DNA of 38,971 nt from an uncultured bacterium (GTDB taxonomy: Bacteria; Bacteroidota; Bacteroidia; Sphingobacteriales; Sphingobacteriaceae), in assembly GCA_903828245.1 (NCBI GenBank), contig CAIKLP010000053.1, positions 1-38,971 of the forward strand, given 5' to 3'. A program made the translations under genes and the position numbers. The notes under the pieces were generated by a model, which worked only from the letters and a program-made list of their open reading frames with translations, did not search any database and had not been told where the DNA came from. Of the stretch, positions 1-9,696 are shown piece after piece; position 1 is the first letter of the stretch; the number at the start of each line of letters is the position of its first letter.

Positions 1-1230
1 ATTGATTTGGTGATTGTTGATTTATATCCATTCGAAGAAACAGTGGCTTCTGGCGCATCTTCAGAAGAAATTATCGAAAAAATTGATATTGGTGGCATTT
101 CTTTAATTAGAGCCGCTGCAAAAAACCACCAAGATGTAATTATAGTGGCTAGCAGAAACGAATACAGCATGTTAGCGGCTGTTTTAACTGAAAATGAAGG
201 TGGCAGCAGCCTTGCCAATCGAAGAGCATTTGCCAAAAGAGCCTTTAATATTAGCTCCCATTACGACGCTGCTATTTTTAATTATTTTAACCAAGACGAA
301 CCACTCTCCGTTTTTAAACAAAGTATCCAACAATCAAGCGTTTTAAGATACGGTGAAAACCCTCATCAAAACGGGGTATTTTATGGAGATTTAAACCAAA
401 TGTTCGACAAATTAAATGGCAAAGAATTGTCTTATAATAATTTAGTAGATGTAGACGCCGCAGTTGAATTGATCAAAGAGTTTACAGAGCCTACCTTTGC
501 TATTTTAAAACATACCAATGCCTGTGGCATTGCAAGTCGTGCTTCATTAGCCGAAGCCTGGACTATCGCTTTAGCATGTGACCCCGTTTCTGCGTTTGGC
601 GGTGTGTTAATTTGCAATAGAAATATTGACCTAGCAACAGCCACTTTAATTCAGCCTTTATTCTTTGAAGTGTTGATTGCACCTAGCTTTGACGCAGATG
701 CGCTAAACCTTTTAACAGAGAAAAAGAACCGCATTTTATTACAGCAAAAAGCAGTCGAATTACCTAAAAAACAATTCAAAACTTTATTGAATGGGGTAAT
801 AGAACAAGACAAAGATTTGTCGATAGAATCTGTCGAACAAATGAAACCAGCAAGCAGCAAACTCGCTACAGCAGCGGAGTTAAAGGATTTAGTATTTGCT
901 GGCAAATTAGTAAAACACACAAAATCAAATACAATAGTGATTGTTAAAAACGCGCAATTATTGGCAAGTGGTGTAGGACAAACTTCTAGGGTTGATGCTT
1001 TAAATCAAGCCATCTTAAAAGCGCAAACTTTTGGTTTCGATTTAAATGGTTCGGTGATGGCTTCTGATGCTTTTTTCCCATTCCCAGATTGTGTGGAAAT
1101 TGCTCACAATGCAGGCATAACAGCTGTTCTACAGCCTGGTGGATCAATCAAAGACCAAGCCTCTATTGATTATTGCAATACACATGGATTAGCTATGGTG
1201 ATGACAGGCGTTAGGCATTTCAAGCATTAA
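1..1230 (+). CDS. purH: Bifunctional IMP cyclohydrolase / AICAR formyltransferase, 5'-truncated by the window
   Basis: PurH catalyses the last two steps of purine synthesis: formyl transfer from 10-formyl-THF to AICAR, then ring closure to IMP, in the cytosol. The open frame runs from base 1 (Ile-Asp-Leu...), so about 100 N-terminal residues lie before the window; the TTG at 7 is internal, not a start. The visible part begins with the end of the MGS-like cyclohydrolase domain (VIVDLYPFEE). The formyltransferase domain follows, with the LKHTNACG motif that carries the catalytic Lys-His pair, and SAFGG. The protein ends in GVRHFKH, the standard PurH C-terminus. An 85-base gap with no convincing terminator separates it from mreB, so co-transcription with the cell-shape genes is possible. 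Identity is certain; only the start is unseen. Confidence 0.97.
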   Translation: MDLVIVDLYPFEETVASGASSEEIIEKIDIGGISLIRAAAKNHQDVIIVASRNEYSMLAAVLTENEGGSSLANRRAFAKRAFNISSHYDAAIFNYFNQDEPLSVFKQSIQQSSVLRYGENPHQNGVFYGDLNQMFDKLNGKELSYNNLVDVDAAVELIKEFTEPTFAILKHTNACGIASRASLAEAWTIALACDPVSAFGGVLICNRNIDLATATLIQPLFFEVLIAPSFDADALNLLTEKKNRILLQQKAVELPKKQFKTLLNGVIEQDKDLSIESVEQMKPASSKLATAAELKDLVFAGKLVKHTKSNTIVIVKNAQLLASGVGQTSRVDALNQAILKAQTFGFDLNGSVMASDAFFPFPDCVEIAHNAGITAVLQPGGSIKDQASIDYCNTHGLAMVMTGVRHFKH

Positions 1231-1315
1231 TAAATATTTGTATTTTTATATCAATCATAATATTCATATTTTTATGTAATTTACACAGCTAGAACGCTGT
1301 AAAAACTTTTATACA

Positions 1316-2338
1316 ATGGGATTATTTAATTTTTTCACGCAAGAAATTGCCATAGATTTAGGAACTGCCAATACACTAATTATTCATAACGATAAAGTAG
1401 TAGTAGACGAACCTTCTATTGTTGCCATCGACAGAAAAACCAATAAGGTAATTGCGGTGGGTAAACAAGCCATGCAAATGGATGGAAAATCTCATGATGG
1501 TATCAAAACCATTCGTCCATTAAAAGATGGCGTTATTGCAGATTTTGATGCGGCAGAACACATGATTCGTGGGATGATTAAAATGATCAATACCGGTAAA
1601 GGTTGGTTTTTGCCAAGTTTAAAAATGGTTATCTGTATTCCTTCCGGAATTACTGAAGTAGAAAAAAGAGCAGTTCGTGACTCGGCAGAAATTGCTGGTG
1701 CAAAAGAAGTTTATATGATTCACGAACCAATGGCAGCTGCTATTGGAATTGGTATCGATGTAGAAGAACCAATGGGAAATATGATTATTGACATTGGAGG
1801 TGGTACTACAGAAATTGCAGTCATTGCTTTATCAGGAATTGTTTGCGACCAATCTATTCGAGTGGCTGGAGATAATTTTGATAGTGACATTGTAAATTAC
1901 ATGCGCCGTCAACATAATATTTTAATTGGCGATAGAACTGCAGAAAAAATTAAATTAGAAGTAGGCGCTGCATTACCCGAATTGACTGATCCTCCTGCAG
2001 ATTTTGCCGTGCAAGGAAGAGATTTGATGACGGGTATTCCTAAACAAATTAAAGTTTCTTATACAGAAATTGCCCATTGCTTAGACAAATCAATTTCTAA
2101 AATTGAAGAAGCTATTTTAAAGGCTTTAGAAATTACCCCTCCAGAACTTTCTGCTGATATTTACCAAACCGGAATTTATTTAACGGGTGGTGGTGCATTA
2201 TTACGCGGCTTGGATAAGCGAATTTCTGCTAAGACAAAATTACCTGTTCATATTGCGGAAGACCCTTTAAGAGCAGTTGTAAGAGGCACCGGTATTGCAT
2301 TGAAAAACATCGGGAATTTTAAATTCTTAATGACCTAA
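1316..2338 (+). CDS. mreB: Rod shape-determining protein MreB (actin homologue)
   Basis: MreB forms membrane-associated filaments that guide the elongation machinery for peptidoglycan synthesis. At 340 residues it is of normal length. The actin-fold nucleotide site is visible: phosphate-1 loop DLGTANTLI at residues 14-22 and phosphate-2 loop IDIGGGTTEIAV around 158-169. The C-terminal adenosine motif YLTGGGALLRGL is also present. The N-terminal MGLFNFF is hydrophobic and amphipathic, as expected for the membrane-anchoring helix of MreB. It is the first gene of mreB-mreC-mreD-mrdA-rodA; the gap to mreC is 31 bases. The ATG at 1316 gives the usual N-terminus. No clear promoter was found in the 85 bases upstream. 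Confidence 0.98.
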   Translation: MGLFNFFTQEIAIDLGTANTLIIHNDKVVVDEPSIVAIDRKTNKVIAVGKQAMQMDGKSHDGIKTIRPLKDGVIADFDAAEHMIRGMIKMINTGKGWFLPSLKMVICIPSGITEVEKRAVRDSAEIAGAKEVYMIHEPMAAAIGIGIDVEEPMGNMIIDIGGGTTEIAVIALSGIVCDQSIRVAGDNFDSDIVNYMRRQHNILIGDRTAEKIKLEVGAALPELTDPPADFAVQGRDLMTGIPKQIKVSYTEIAHCLDKSISKIEEAILKALEITPPELSADIYQTGIYLTGGGALLRGLDKRISAKTKLPVHIAEDPLRAVVRGTGIALKNIGNFKFLMT

Positions 2339-2369
2339 TTTTTAAAGAAAGCAATATAAAACTCCCCGA

Positions 2370-3203
2370 ATGCGCAACCTAGGAATATTCTTTATTAGAT
2401 ATTATTCTTTCTTTCTTTTTTTATTCTTAGAAGTCATTGCCTTTTCGATGTTATTTAATAGCAATAACTATCAAAGTGCTAGCTTTTTTAATTCTTCCAA
2501 CAAAATTAGCGGCAAAATATTCAGCATCAGTTCTAATGTAGAATCTTTTATTAACCTTAGTATTGTAAACGATAGTTTATCTATTGAAAATGCGAGGTTA
2601 AAAAATCAAGTATTAACGGAACGCTACTCCAATAAGATTAATACGGGTGTATATACAGACACCAGCATGTCCTTTCAACAATACACTTACATTCAAGCAA
2701 AAGTTATTAATAATACCATTTTAAAAAGAAATAACTATTTAACTTTAAACAGAGGCCGAATCCATGGTATCAGAAAAAACATGGGTGTGATTTGTGGCGA
2801 TGGCATTGTAGGTATTGTGAAAGATGTATCTGACCATTATTGTTCTGTTATATCTTTTTTACATAAAGATTCCAGAATTAGCGCACAGCTTAACGCTAGT
2901 AAAGACTTTGGTTCTTTAGTATGGGATGGCTTGAATCCTAAAATTGGTAGTTTAAAAGATATCCCTACCCATGTGAAAGTAAAAATTGGAGATTCGATCA
3001 CCACTACGGGTTTCTCTTCTATTTTTCCAGAAAATGTAATGGTTGGAAAAGTAAATAGTGTGAGTCAAAAAAATGGAGATAACTTTTTTGAGGTCTCTAT
3101 TAATTTATCAACCAACTTTTCTACTTTAAGATATGTCTACGTAGTTTCAGATATTTTAGCAGAGGAAAAAGTAAAAATTGAAGGAGGACGCATCAATGAT
3201 TAA
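2370..3203 (+). CDS. mreC: Rod shape-determining protein MreC
   Basis: MreC is a bitopic periplasmic scaffold that links MreB to PBP2 and RodA. The 277-residue product has one N-terminal membrane segment (about residues 8-28, after a short Arg-containing start) and then a helical stretch that probably forms the dimerising coiled coil (SLSIENARLKNQVL, about 71-84). The paired beta-barrel domain follows, with typical segments such as NYLTLNRGRIHGIRKNMGV, GDGIVGIV and GDSITTTGFSSIFPENVMVG. Its stop codon overlaps the mreD start by 8 bases. Assignment rests on these MreC beta-domain motifs and on gene order. Confidence 0.95.
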   Translation: MRNLGIFFIRYYSFFLFLFLEVIAFSMLFNSNNYQSASFFNSSNKISGKIFSISSNVESFINLSIVNDSLSIENARLKNQVLTERYSNKINTGVYTDTSMSFQQYTYIQAKVINNTILKRNNYLTLNRGRIHGIRKNMGVICGDGIVGIVKDVSDHYCSVISFLHKDSRISAQLNASKDFGSLVWDGLNPKIGSLKDIPTHVKVKIGDSITTTGFSSIFPENVMVGKVNSVSQKNGDNFFEVSINLSTNFSTLRYVYVVSDILAEEKVKIEGGRIND

Positions 3204-3711
3204 TCCTATTATCAGCAATACCTTCCGCTTTTTATTCTTAGCCTTGCTACAAGTTGTCGTGCTCAATAATGTAGGCTTATTTAATCTTTTCAATCCTTAT
3301 TTATACATTCTATTTATTTTATTATTGCCATTCGAAACAGCACCCTTTTTTGTATTGCTGTTTTCATTTTTATTAGGCCTTAGCATAGATACTTTCTCAA
3401 GTACAGACGGCATGCACACCATAGCCTGTACCTTTATTGCATTTATTAGACCCATGATTTTTTTAATCATTACCCCAAGGGGCGGCTATGAACACCAAAT
3501 AACGCCTAACTTAAAAAGTATGGGTGCGCCATGGTTCATTACTTATGCTATCATCATGGTTTTTATTCATCATTTAATTTTATTCAACATTGAAGTTTTT
3601 AGATTATCTGAATTTTTAATTACGCTTGCAAGAACAGCATTGAGTTCGCTATTCACTTTAGTGCTGATCATCTTATCTCAATATTTACTTAGTAATTCCA
3701 AAAAAAGATAG
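3196..3711 (+). CDS. mreD: Rod shape-determining protein MreD
   Basis: MreD is a small integral membrane protein of the elongasome. The 171-residue product is almost wholly hydrophobic, with about five membrane segments and the typical LGLSIDTFSSTDGMHT loop around residues 60-75. I place the start at the ATG at 3196 rather than the in-frame TTG at 3178. An AAGGAGG sequence at 3181-3187 lies 8 bases before the ATG, and the shorter protein begins directly with the family-typical NPIISNTFRFLF. Shine-Dalgarno sequences this good are uncommon in Bacteroidota; here it also codes for the end of MreC. The gene overlaps mreC by 8 bases and its stop codon directly abuts the mrdA ATG. Confidence 0.93.
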   Translation: MINPIISNTFRFLFLALLQVVVLNNVGLFNLFNPYLYILFILLLPFETAPFFVLLFSFLLGLSIDTFSSTDGMHTIACTFIAFIRPMIFLIITPRGGYEHQITPNLKSMGAPWFITYAIIMVFIHHLILFNIEVFRLSEFLITLARTALSSLFTLVLIILSQYLLSNSKKR

Positions 3712-5556
3712 ATGAATATTTTTTTTGAACGAAAATATATTATTCAAGCAATTCTTATATTCACTTGCTTTATACTTATCGTCCGCTTATTTTACATTCA
3801 AGTCATTGACGACAGTTATTTTTTATCCGCCAATAATAATGTATTAAGAAAACTAACCGTATATCCTGCGCGTGGTATTATTTACGATAGGCAAGGAAAA
3901 ATTATTGTTCAAAACGAACCTGTTTACGATTTAATGGTAATTCCAAGACAAGCCAAAAACTTAGACACCATTGGCTTTTGTAAGCTTATTAGTATTGATA
4001 AAAACGAATTCATTACTCGAATAAATAAAGCAAGAAAATTTTCGCCCTATAAAGCATCTATTTTTGCAAAGCAATTATCTGCACGCGCTTTCGCTTCCAT
4101 TCAAGAAAGACTTTTTGATTACCCAGGTTTTTTTGTGCAAAATAGAACCGTAAGAAGATACCCCGATTCGGTGGCCGCACAAGTTCTTGGTTATATTGGA
4201 GAAGTAGACGAAAACAGAATTAAGAAAACAAATAATTACTACCAAATAGGCGACTACATTGGCATTTCGGGTATTGAGAAATCTTACGAAACTATATTGC
4301 GCGGTCAAAGAGGCACTAAAATTATTATGGTAGATGCCCTAAACCGAGACCAAGGAAGTTACGAACAAGGCAAATACGACACCACTGCCATTGCCGGAGA
4401 AAAATTAATTTCCTCGCTCGATTTACGTATTCAAAAGTTGGCCGAAAAACTGATGCGAAATAAAAAAGGAAGCGTGGTTGCCATCGAACCTAGCACAGGC
4501 GAAATTTTATGTTTTGTGAGTAGCCCAACTTATGATCCTAATTTATTAGTTGGTCCCGAAAGAGGAAATAATTATATCAAACTTTTAAAGGCACCCGAAA
4601 AACCATTATTTATTAGGCCAATTATGGCACAGTATCCGCCAGGCTCTATTTTTAAAGCGGTACAAGCGCTTATCGGTCAACAAGAGAAAGTGATTACACC
4701 AGAAAGTAGATTCCCTTGTAATGGAGGTTATTCCATTGGAAACAGAATAGTTAAATGCGAGCATAACCACTCACCGCTTAACTTAAACGAATCGATTGCA
4801 CAATCTTGTAACTCTTACTATTGTTGGTTATTTAAAAAATTGATAGACCATGGTAATTATGGCTCGGTCGAAAAAAACTATTTGGTATGGCGTGATTATA
4901 TTTTACAATTTGGCATTGGTAAAAAACTAGACATCGATTTGCCCAATGAATTGGGTGGATTGCTTCCGACTGTTTCCTTTTATGATAAATATTATAGCTC
5001 AGGTCACTGGAAATCTTCGACCATTATTTCTTTAGCCATTGGTCAAGGAGAGCTTGGCGTAACCCCTTTACAAATGGCAAACACCATGGCCATTATTGCC
5101 AATCGGGGATTTTATTATAGTCCGCATTTGATCAAAGCCATTGGAAAAAATCAAGTAAAGAAAGAAACGTATACCACCAAACATTTAGTTAAAATTGATA
5201 GCTCTTATTTTAATGTGGTGATAGATGGCATGCAACAAGTAGTGGACCATGGTACGGCTACTTATGCAAAAATTGCAGACATACCTATGTGCGGAAAAAC
5301 TGGAACAGCGCAGAATTCGCATGGTAAATCACATTCTGTTTTTGTGGCCTTTGCCCCTCGAAACAATCCTAAAATAGCCATAGCGGTTATTGTAGAAAAT
5401 TCGGGCTATGGTGCCACATGGGCAGCGCCTATTGCTAGTTTATTAGTTGAAAAATACATCAAAGACAGCATCTCTAGACCTGCCTATTATATTGATCGAT
5501 TATTAAATGCAGATTTAATTCATCCAACGTTTACCGAAACTAAAGAAGGCCATTAA
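3712..5556 (+). CDS. mrdA: Penicillin-binding protein 2 (class B transpeptidase of elongation)
   Basis: PBP2 cross-links new peptidoglycan strands made by its partner RodA. The 614-residue protein has an N-terminal membrane anchor (about residues 10-27) and a dimerisation (pedestal) domain containing PARGIIYDRQGKII. The transpeptidase domain follows. All three active-site motifs are intact: SIFK with nucleophile Ser312 and Lys315, SCN at 365-367, and KTG at 529-531. The start ATG follows the mreD stop with no spacer, and the stop is one base from the rodA ATG. This coupling is typical of PBP2-RodA pairs, which work as a complex. Identity is secure. Confidence 0.97.
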   Translation: MNIFFERKYIIQAILIFTCFILIVRLFYIQVIDDSYFLSANNNVLRKLTVYPARGIIYDRQGKIIVQNEPVYDLMVIPRQAKNLDTIGFCKLISIDKNEFITRINKARKFSPYKASIFAKQLSARAFASIQERLFDYPGFFVQNRTVRRYPDSVAAQVLGYIGEVDENRIKKTNNYYQIGDYIGISGIEKSYETILRGQRGTKIIMVDALNRDQGSYEQGKYDTTAIAGEKLISSLDLRIQKLAEKLMRNKKGSVVAIEPSTGEILCFVSSPTYDPNLLVGPERGNNYIKLLKAPEKPLFIRPIMAQYPPGSIFKAVQALIGQQEKVITPESRFPCNGGYSIGNRIVKCEHNHSPLNLNESIAQSCNSYYCWLFKKLIDHGNYGSVEKNYLVWRDYILQFGIGKKLDIDLPNELGGLLPTVSFYDKYYSSGHWKSSTIISLAIGQGELGVTPLQMANTMAIIANRGFYYSPHLIKAIGKNQVKKETYTTKHLVKIDSSYFNVVIDGMQQVVDHGTATYAKIADIPMCGKTGTAQNSHGKSHSVFVAFAPRNNPKIAIAVIVENSGYGATWAAPIASLLVEKYIKDSISRPAYYIDRLLNADLIHPTFTETKEGH

Positions 5557-5557
5557 C

Positions 5558-6823
5558 ATGAGTAATTTAGGACAAAATAAATTTTGGAAAAGCATAGACA
5601 TGCCAATCATATTGTTATATGTCACTTTAGTATTGATTGGTTGGCTCAATATATATGCAGCAGTTTTCGACGAATCTCATGCCAGTATTTTTGATTTAGA
5701 AAAAAATTACGGCAAACAATTACTATGGATTGTAACTGCTTTGTTTATTGGGCTAATGGTTTTGCTAATTGATAGTAAATTCTTTTCTGTTTTTTCTTTT
5801 GGTATTTACGGTATCACCTTACTGATGTTAGTTGCCGTATTATTTTTCGGAAAATATGTAAATGGTTCGAGGTCTTGGTTTGAAATAGGCAGCTTTCGAT
5901 TGCAACCTGCAGAATTTGCAAAATTTGCAACTGCATTGGTCGTCGCCAAGTACTTAAGCTCGGGCGTTAAAATGGAAAGATTTAGCACCAAACTTAGCGT
6001 GCTCGGCTTAATAGGATTACCCATGGGCTTGATTTTATTACAAGGAGATGTGGGCTCTGCCTTAACCTATGTTGCCTTTATTTTAGTGCTTTACAGAGAA
6101 GGGCTTTCGGGAATGGTATTGGTGATTGGTTTGTTAATTGGTATTGCATTTGTATTGAGTTTATTATTTGCAAAAGCGGCCATACTTATTTCCATTGCTG
6201 TAATAACCGCCATTTTATTATATAATTTTAGAAGAAAGAAAAAAATTATTCCGGTAATAATAGCCGGTGCTGCACTGGTTGCGACCATGGTTGTTGGTTT
6301 TAGTTATGTTTTTAACAATGTAATGAAACAACACCATAGAGATCGAATCAATAATTTAGTTGGTAAAGAAATTGACATTAAAGGAGCAGGGTATAATGTG
6401 AATCAAAGTAAAATAGCCATTGGTTCTGGCAGATTAATTGGCAAAGGATTTTTAAATGGCACCCAAACAAAATATGATTTTGTACCCGAACAAAGTACCG
6501 ACTTTATATTTTGTACCATTGGAGAAGAATATGGATTTGTGGGTAGTGTTATTTTAATTGGATTGTTTTTAGCCTTACTGCTTCGAATTGTATTTATATC
6601 CGAAAGACAACGCTCTTCGCTGAGCAGAGTATATGGTTACGGAGTTGCAAGCATTTTATTTTTGCATCTCTTTGTCAACATCGGTATGACCATCGGTTTG
6701 GTGCCGGTAATTGGCATACCCCTACCCTTTATAAGCTATGGTGGCTCTTCGTTATGGAGCTTTACCATCCTATTATTTATCTTAATTAAACTCGACGCGA
6801 ATCGCCAAAATATCGTTAAGTAA
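5558..6823 (+). CDS. rodA: SEDS-family peptidoglycan glycosyltransferase RodA
   Basis: RodA polymerises lipid II into glycan strands during cell elongation. The 421-residue product is a multi-pass membrane protein with about ten hydrophobic segments. Family motifs are clear: NGSRSWFEIGSFRLQPAEFAK in the first half (about residues 107-127), GAGYNVNQSKIAIGSG, FIFCTIGEEYGFVGS and the C-terminal GIPLPFISYGGSSL. It is translationally coupled to mrdA with a one-base gap. Its stop codon directly abuts the stop codon of leuS on the other strand, so no room is left for a terminator between the two genes. Confidence 0.97.
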   Translation: MSNLGQNKFWKSIDMPIILLYVTLVLIGWLNIYAAVFDESHASIFDLEKNYGKQLLWIVTALFIGLMVLLIDSKFFSVFSFGIYGITLLMLVAVLFFGKYVNGSRSWFEIGSFRLQPAEFAKFATALVVAKYLSSGVKMERFSTKLSVLGLIGLPMGLILLQGDVGSALTYVAFILVLYREGLSGMVLVIGLLIGIAFVLSLLFAKAAILISIAVITAILLYNFRRKKKIIPVIIAGAALVATMVVGFSYVFNNVMKQHHRDRINNLVGKEIDIKGAGYNVNQSKIAIGSGRLIGKGFLNGTQTKYDFVPEQSTDFIFCTIGEEYGFVGSVILIGLFLALLLRIVFISERQRSSLSRVYGYGVASILFLHLFVNIGMTIGLVPVIGIPLPFISYGGSSLWSFTILLFILIKLDANRQNIVK

Positions 6824-9589
6824 TTATACCACTAAATTGATGATTTTCCCTTTTACAAAAATGACTTTTTTAGGCGTTTTGCCTTCTAAATATTTTTGCA
6901 CCTCTGCGTTGGCTAAGACTAAATCTGTGACCGATTGCTGATCTAATTGCAAAGAAATAGCCAAGTTGATTTTTGTTTTTCCATTGATAGAAATGGGATA
7001 ACTAAATTCATCTTCTACTAAAAATTCGGGATTGTATACAGGAAATTTTGTGGTAGATAAACTTCCAGCGGTATTGCCTAATAAAGTCCACAATTCTTCC
7101 GAAATATGCGGTGCATAAGGCGAAAGTAATACGACTAAATCTTGCAAAACACTTTTGCTATTGCATTTTAAATCTTGTAATTCATTAACACAAATCATAA
7201 AACTACTCACCGAAGTATTGAAAGAAAATCTTTCGATATCTTCTTGTACTTTTTTAATTAATTTATGTAAAGCTTTATTTTCTTGTTTAGTTGCAGGTGT
7301 GTCTGCAACTTGAAAATCAAATTGATCATTATGATATAATTTCCAAAACTTTCTTAAAAACTTGTGGACACCCTCAATTCCATTAGTGTTCCAAGGCTTA
7401 CTTTGCTCCAATGGCCCCAAAAACATTTCATACATTCGGAGCGTATCTGCACCATATCGCTGAATAATATCGTCGGGGTTCACCACATTGTATTTCGATT
7501 TTGACATTTTTTCTACTTCAAAACCACAATGGTATTTACCTGCACTTAAAATAAATTCGGCATTGGCAAATTCTGGAAAGGATGCTTTAAATTTTGGAAT
7601 ATTCAGTATATCATTTTCTACACAATTCACGTCAGCATGCAATGCCGTAGTTTGGTATTGCTCTTTTAAATCATAAGATACATACTGATTGGTTCCATTC
7701 ACACGATAAACAAAATTGGAACGCCCTTGTATCATACCTTGGTTAATGAGCTTTTTAAATGGCTCATCAAATGTCAAATAACCTAAGTCAAATAAAAACT
7801 TGCAGAAAAAACGCGCATAAAGTAAATGGCCAGTTGCATGTTCCGAACCGCCAATATATAAATCTACTTGATTCCAATATTTTAAAGCAGCAGGATCGGC
7901 AAATAACTGTTCGTTTTGCGAATCCATATAACGAAGGTAATACCAAGAAGAACCTGCCCAACCAGGCATGGTAGTTGTTTCGTAGGCAAAATCGTTTTTA
8001 TATTTCCAATTTTGCGCTCTTGCAAGCGGTGGTTCACCATCTTCTGTTGGAATAAATTTATCAACCGTTGGAAGAGTTAAAGGCAAATCTTTTTGTTCGA
8101 CTAAGTAAGGAATCTCTTCTTGATAATATACTGGAATGGGTTCGCCCCAATAACGCTGACGTCCAAAAATGGCATCTCTTAATCGGAAATTTATTTTTCC
8201 TTTTCCAATATTTGCCGCTTCAATGGCTGCTATTGCTTTTTTAACTGCTTCTTTAACAGTTAAGCCATTTAAAAAATCAGAATTTAATAATAGCCCTTCT
8301 TTCGCATCGTAAGAGGCGATACTAATATCTCCACCTGCTACCACTTCAATGATATTTAAATTGAAATGTTTTGCAAAAGCATAATCTCTTGCATCATGCG
8401 CAGGAACAGCCATGACAGCGCCTGTACCATAACTAGCTAAAACATAATCTCCAATCCAAACTGGTATTTGCACATCTAAAAATGGATGTTGCACATAAGC
8501 TCCTGTAAATTGTCCACTAATGGTTTTCACATCACTCATGCGGTCGCGTTCAGATTTAATTGCTGCCGATTTTTGATAAGCCGCAACTGCATCTTTATAA
8601 TCTGCTTTTGTAATTTGATTAACCAATTCGTGTTCTGGCGCCAACACTAAAAATGTTGCACCAAAAATAGTATCGGGACGGGTACTAAAAACTTCAATTT
8701 TTTCGGCATGATCTATTAAACTAAATTGAATGGCCGCACCTTCGCTTTTCCCAATCCAATTTCTTTGCATTTCTTTAATAGGATCGGTCCAATCTAAGTC
8801 GTTTAAACTAGCTAATAATCGATCGGCATAAGCCGCAATCCTTAGCGACCATTGCTTCATCAGCTTTTGTTCTACCGGATGACCACCTCTTTCAGAATAA
8901 CCATCTTTGACTTCATCATTTGCCAACACGGTTCCTAATTCAGGACACCAGTTTACCCAGCTGTCGGCCAAATAAGCAATTCTATAATTTAATAATATTT
9001 TTTGCTGTTCTTTTGCTGGTAATTCGTTCCATTGTAAAGCAGTAAATTCGGGTGTTTCGGCGCATGCCGCTTGTACACTTGCATTTCCGTATTGCGAAAA
9101 TAAGGCAATTAAATTTTCGATGGGTTCTGCTTTTTGAATGGCCGTATTATACCATGAATTAAATAATTGCTGAAAAATCCATTGGGTCCAACGGTAATAA
9201 CTTGGGTCGCTGGTTTTGATTTCGCGCGACCAATCAAAAGAAAATCCAATTCTATCTAATTGTTCTCTATAACGATTAATATTATTGGTGGTGGTAATGG
9301 CTGGGTGTTGTCCAGTTTGAATCGCATATTGTTCCGCAGGTAAACCAAATGAATCGTATCCCATAGGATGCAAAACATTAAATCCTGTTAATCTTTTATA
9401 CCTCGCAAAAATATCTGATGCAATATAACCTAGCGGATGCCCCACATGTAAGCCGGCACCTGATGGGTAGGGAAACATATCCAAAACATAATATTTGGGC
9501 TTATTGGAGCTGTTTTCGGCCATAAAAGTGCCATTTTGAGCCCAAAACTGCTGCCATTTCCCTTCAATTTCGCTAAACTTATAATCCAT
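6824..9589 (-). CDS. leuS: Leucyl-tRNA synthetase
   Basis: LeuS charges tRNA-Leu in the cytosol. The 921-residue class I enzyme has the HIGH-type motif HVGH at residues 48-51 and KMSKS at 694-698. The CP1 editing domain lies between them (for example [13 protein letters not shown] and [13 protein letters not shown]). A stretch of about 70 residues just before KMSKS (from [14 protein letters not shown] to [12 protein letters not shown]) is the insertion I associate with Bacteroidota LeuS. The ATG at 9589 gives the expected N-terminus [14 protein letters not shown] perfect TAnnTTTG element sits only 4 bases before the ATG, so the transcript may have almost no leader. The gene converges on rodA with zero spacing. 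Confidence 0.98.
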   Translation of the reverse strand: MDYKFSEIEGKWQQFWAQNGTFMAENSSNKPKYYVLDMFPYPSGAGLHVGHPLGYIASDIFARYKRLTGFNVLHPMGYDSFGLPAEQYAIQTGQHPAITTTNNINRYREQLDRIGFSFDWSREIKTSDPSYYRWTQWIFQQLFNSWYNTAIQKAEPIENLIALFSQYGNASVQAACAETPEFTALQWNELPAKEQQKILLNYRIAYLADSWVNWCPELGTVLANDEVKDGYSERGGHPVEQKLMKQWSLRIAAYADRLLASLNDLDWTDPIKEMQRNWIGKSEGAAIQFSLIDHAEKIEVFSTRPDTIFGATFLVLAPEHELVNQITKADYKDAVAAYQKSAAIKSERDRMSDVKTISGQFTGAYVQHPFLDVQIPVWIGDYVLASYGTGAVMAVPAHDARDYAFAKHFNLNIIEVVAGGDISIASYDAKEGLLLNSDFLNGLTVKEAVKKAIAAIEAANIGKGKINFRLRDAIFGRQRYWGEPIPVYYQEEIPYLVEQKDLPLTLPTVDKFIPTEDGEPPLARAQNWKYKNDFAYETTTMPGWAGSSWYYLRYMDSQNEQLFADPAALKYWNQVDLYIGGSEHATGHLLYARFFCKFLFDLGYLTFDEPFKKLINQGMIQGRSNFVYRVNGTNQYVSYDLKEQYQTTALHADVNCVENDILNIPKFKASFPEFANAEFILSAGKYHCGFEVEKMSKSKYNVVNPDDIIQRYGADTLRMYEMFLGPLEQSKPWNTNGIEGVHKFLRKFWKLYHNDQFDFQVADTPATKQENKALHKLIKKVQEDIERFSFNTSVSSFMICVNELQDLKCNSKSVLQDLVVLLSPYAPHISEELWTLLGNTAGSLSTTKFPVYNPEFLVEDEFSYPISINGKTKINLAISLQLDQQSVTDLVLANAEVQKYLEGKTPKKVIFVKGKIINLVV

Positions 9590-9593
9590 ATTG

Positions 9594-9601
9594 CAAATAT
9601 A
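9594..9601 (-). promoter_or_regulatory. Candidate -7 element (TATATTTG) directly before leuS
   Basis: Read on the minus strand this is TATATTTG, a full match to the Bacteroidota -7 consensus TAnnTTTG. Only 4 bases separate it from the leuS ATG. I see no TTTG at the usual 19-base spacing, so the call rests on the -7 element and its position alone. Confidence 0.45.
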
Positions 9602-9671
9602 TAGGGCGAATTTATTAAAATTGGAGCAGATTTTCAGTTTTTAAACATTCCCTGTTTTAATCAAGATTTTT

Positions 9672-9679
9672 TATCTTCG
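9672..9679 (+). promoter_or_regulatory. Candidate -7 element (TATCTTCG) before ftsX
   Basis: TATCTTCG matches TAnnTTTG at all but one fixed base and lies 17 bases before the ftsX ATG, in the 107-base divergent gap shared with leuS. No clear -33 TTTG was found at the usual spacing. It is the only plausible promoter seen for the ftsX-DUF3098-uppP-truB-ribF operon. Confidence 0.35.
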
Positions 9680-9696
9680 CAAACAAAGGAACAACT

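Noticed and set aside
1283-1302. Hairpin ACAGC/GCTGT between purH and mreB as a terminator
   Set aside because: The stem has only 5 base pairs and is followed by AAAAACTTTT, not a T tract. Too weak to call.
3178-3195. TTG start at 3178 for mreD
   Set aside because: A good Shine-Dalgarno sequence lies between it and the ATG at 3196, and the added residues (MKEDAS) are unlike MreD N-termini.
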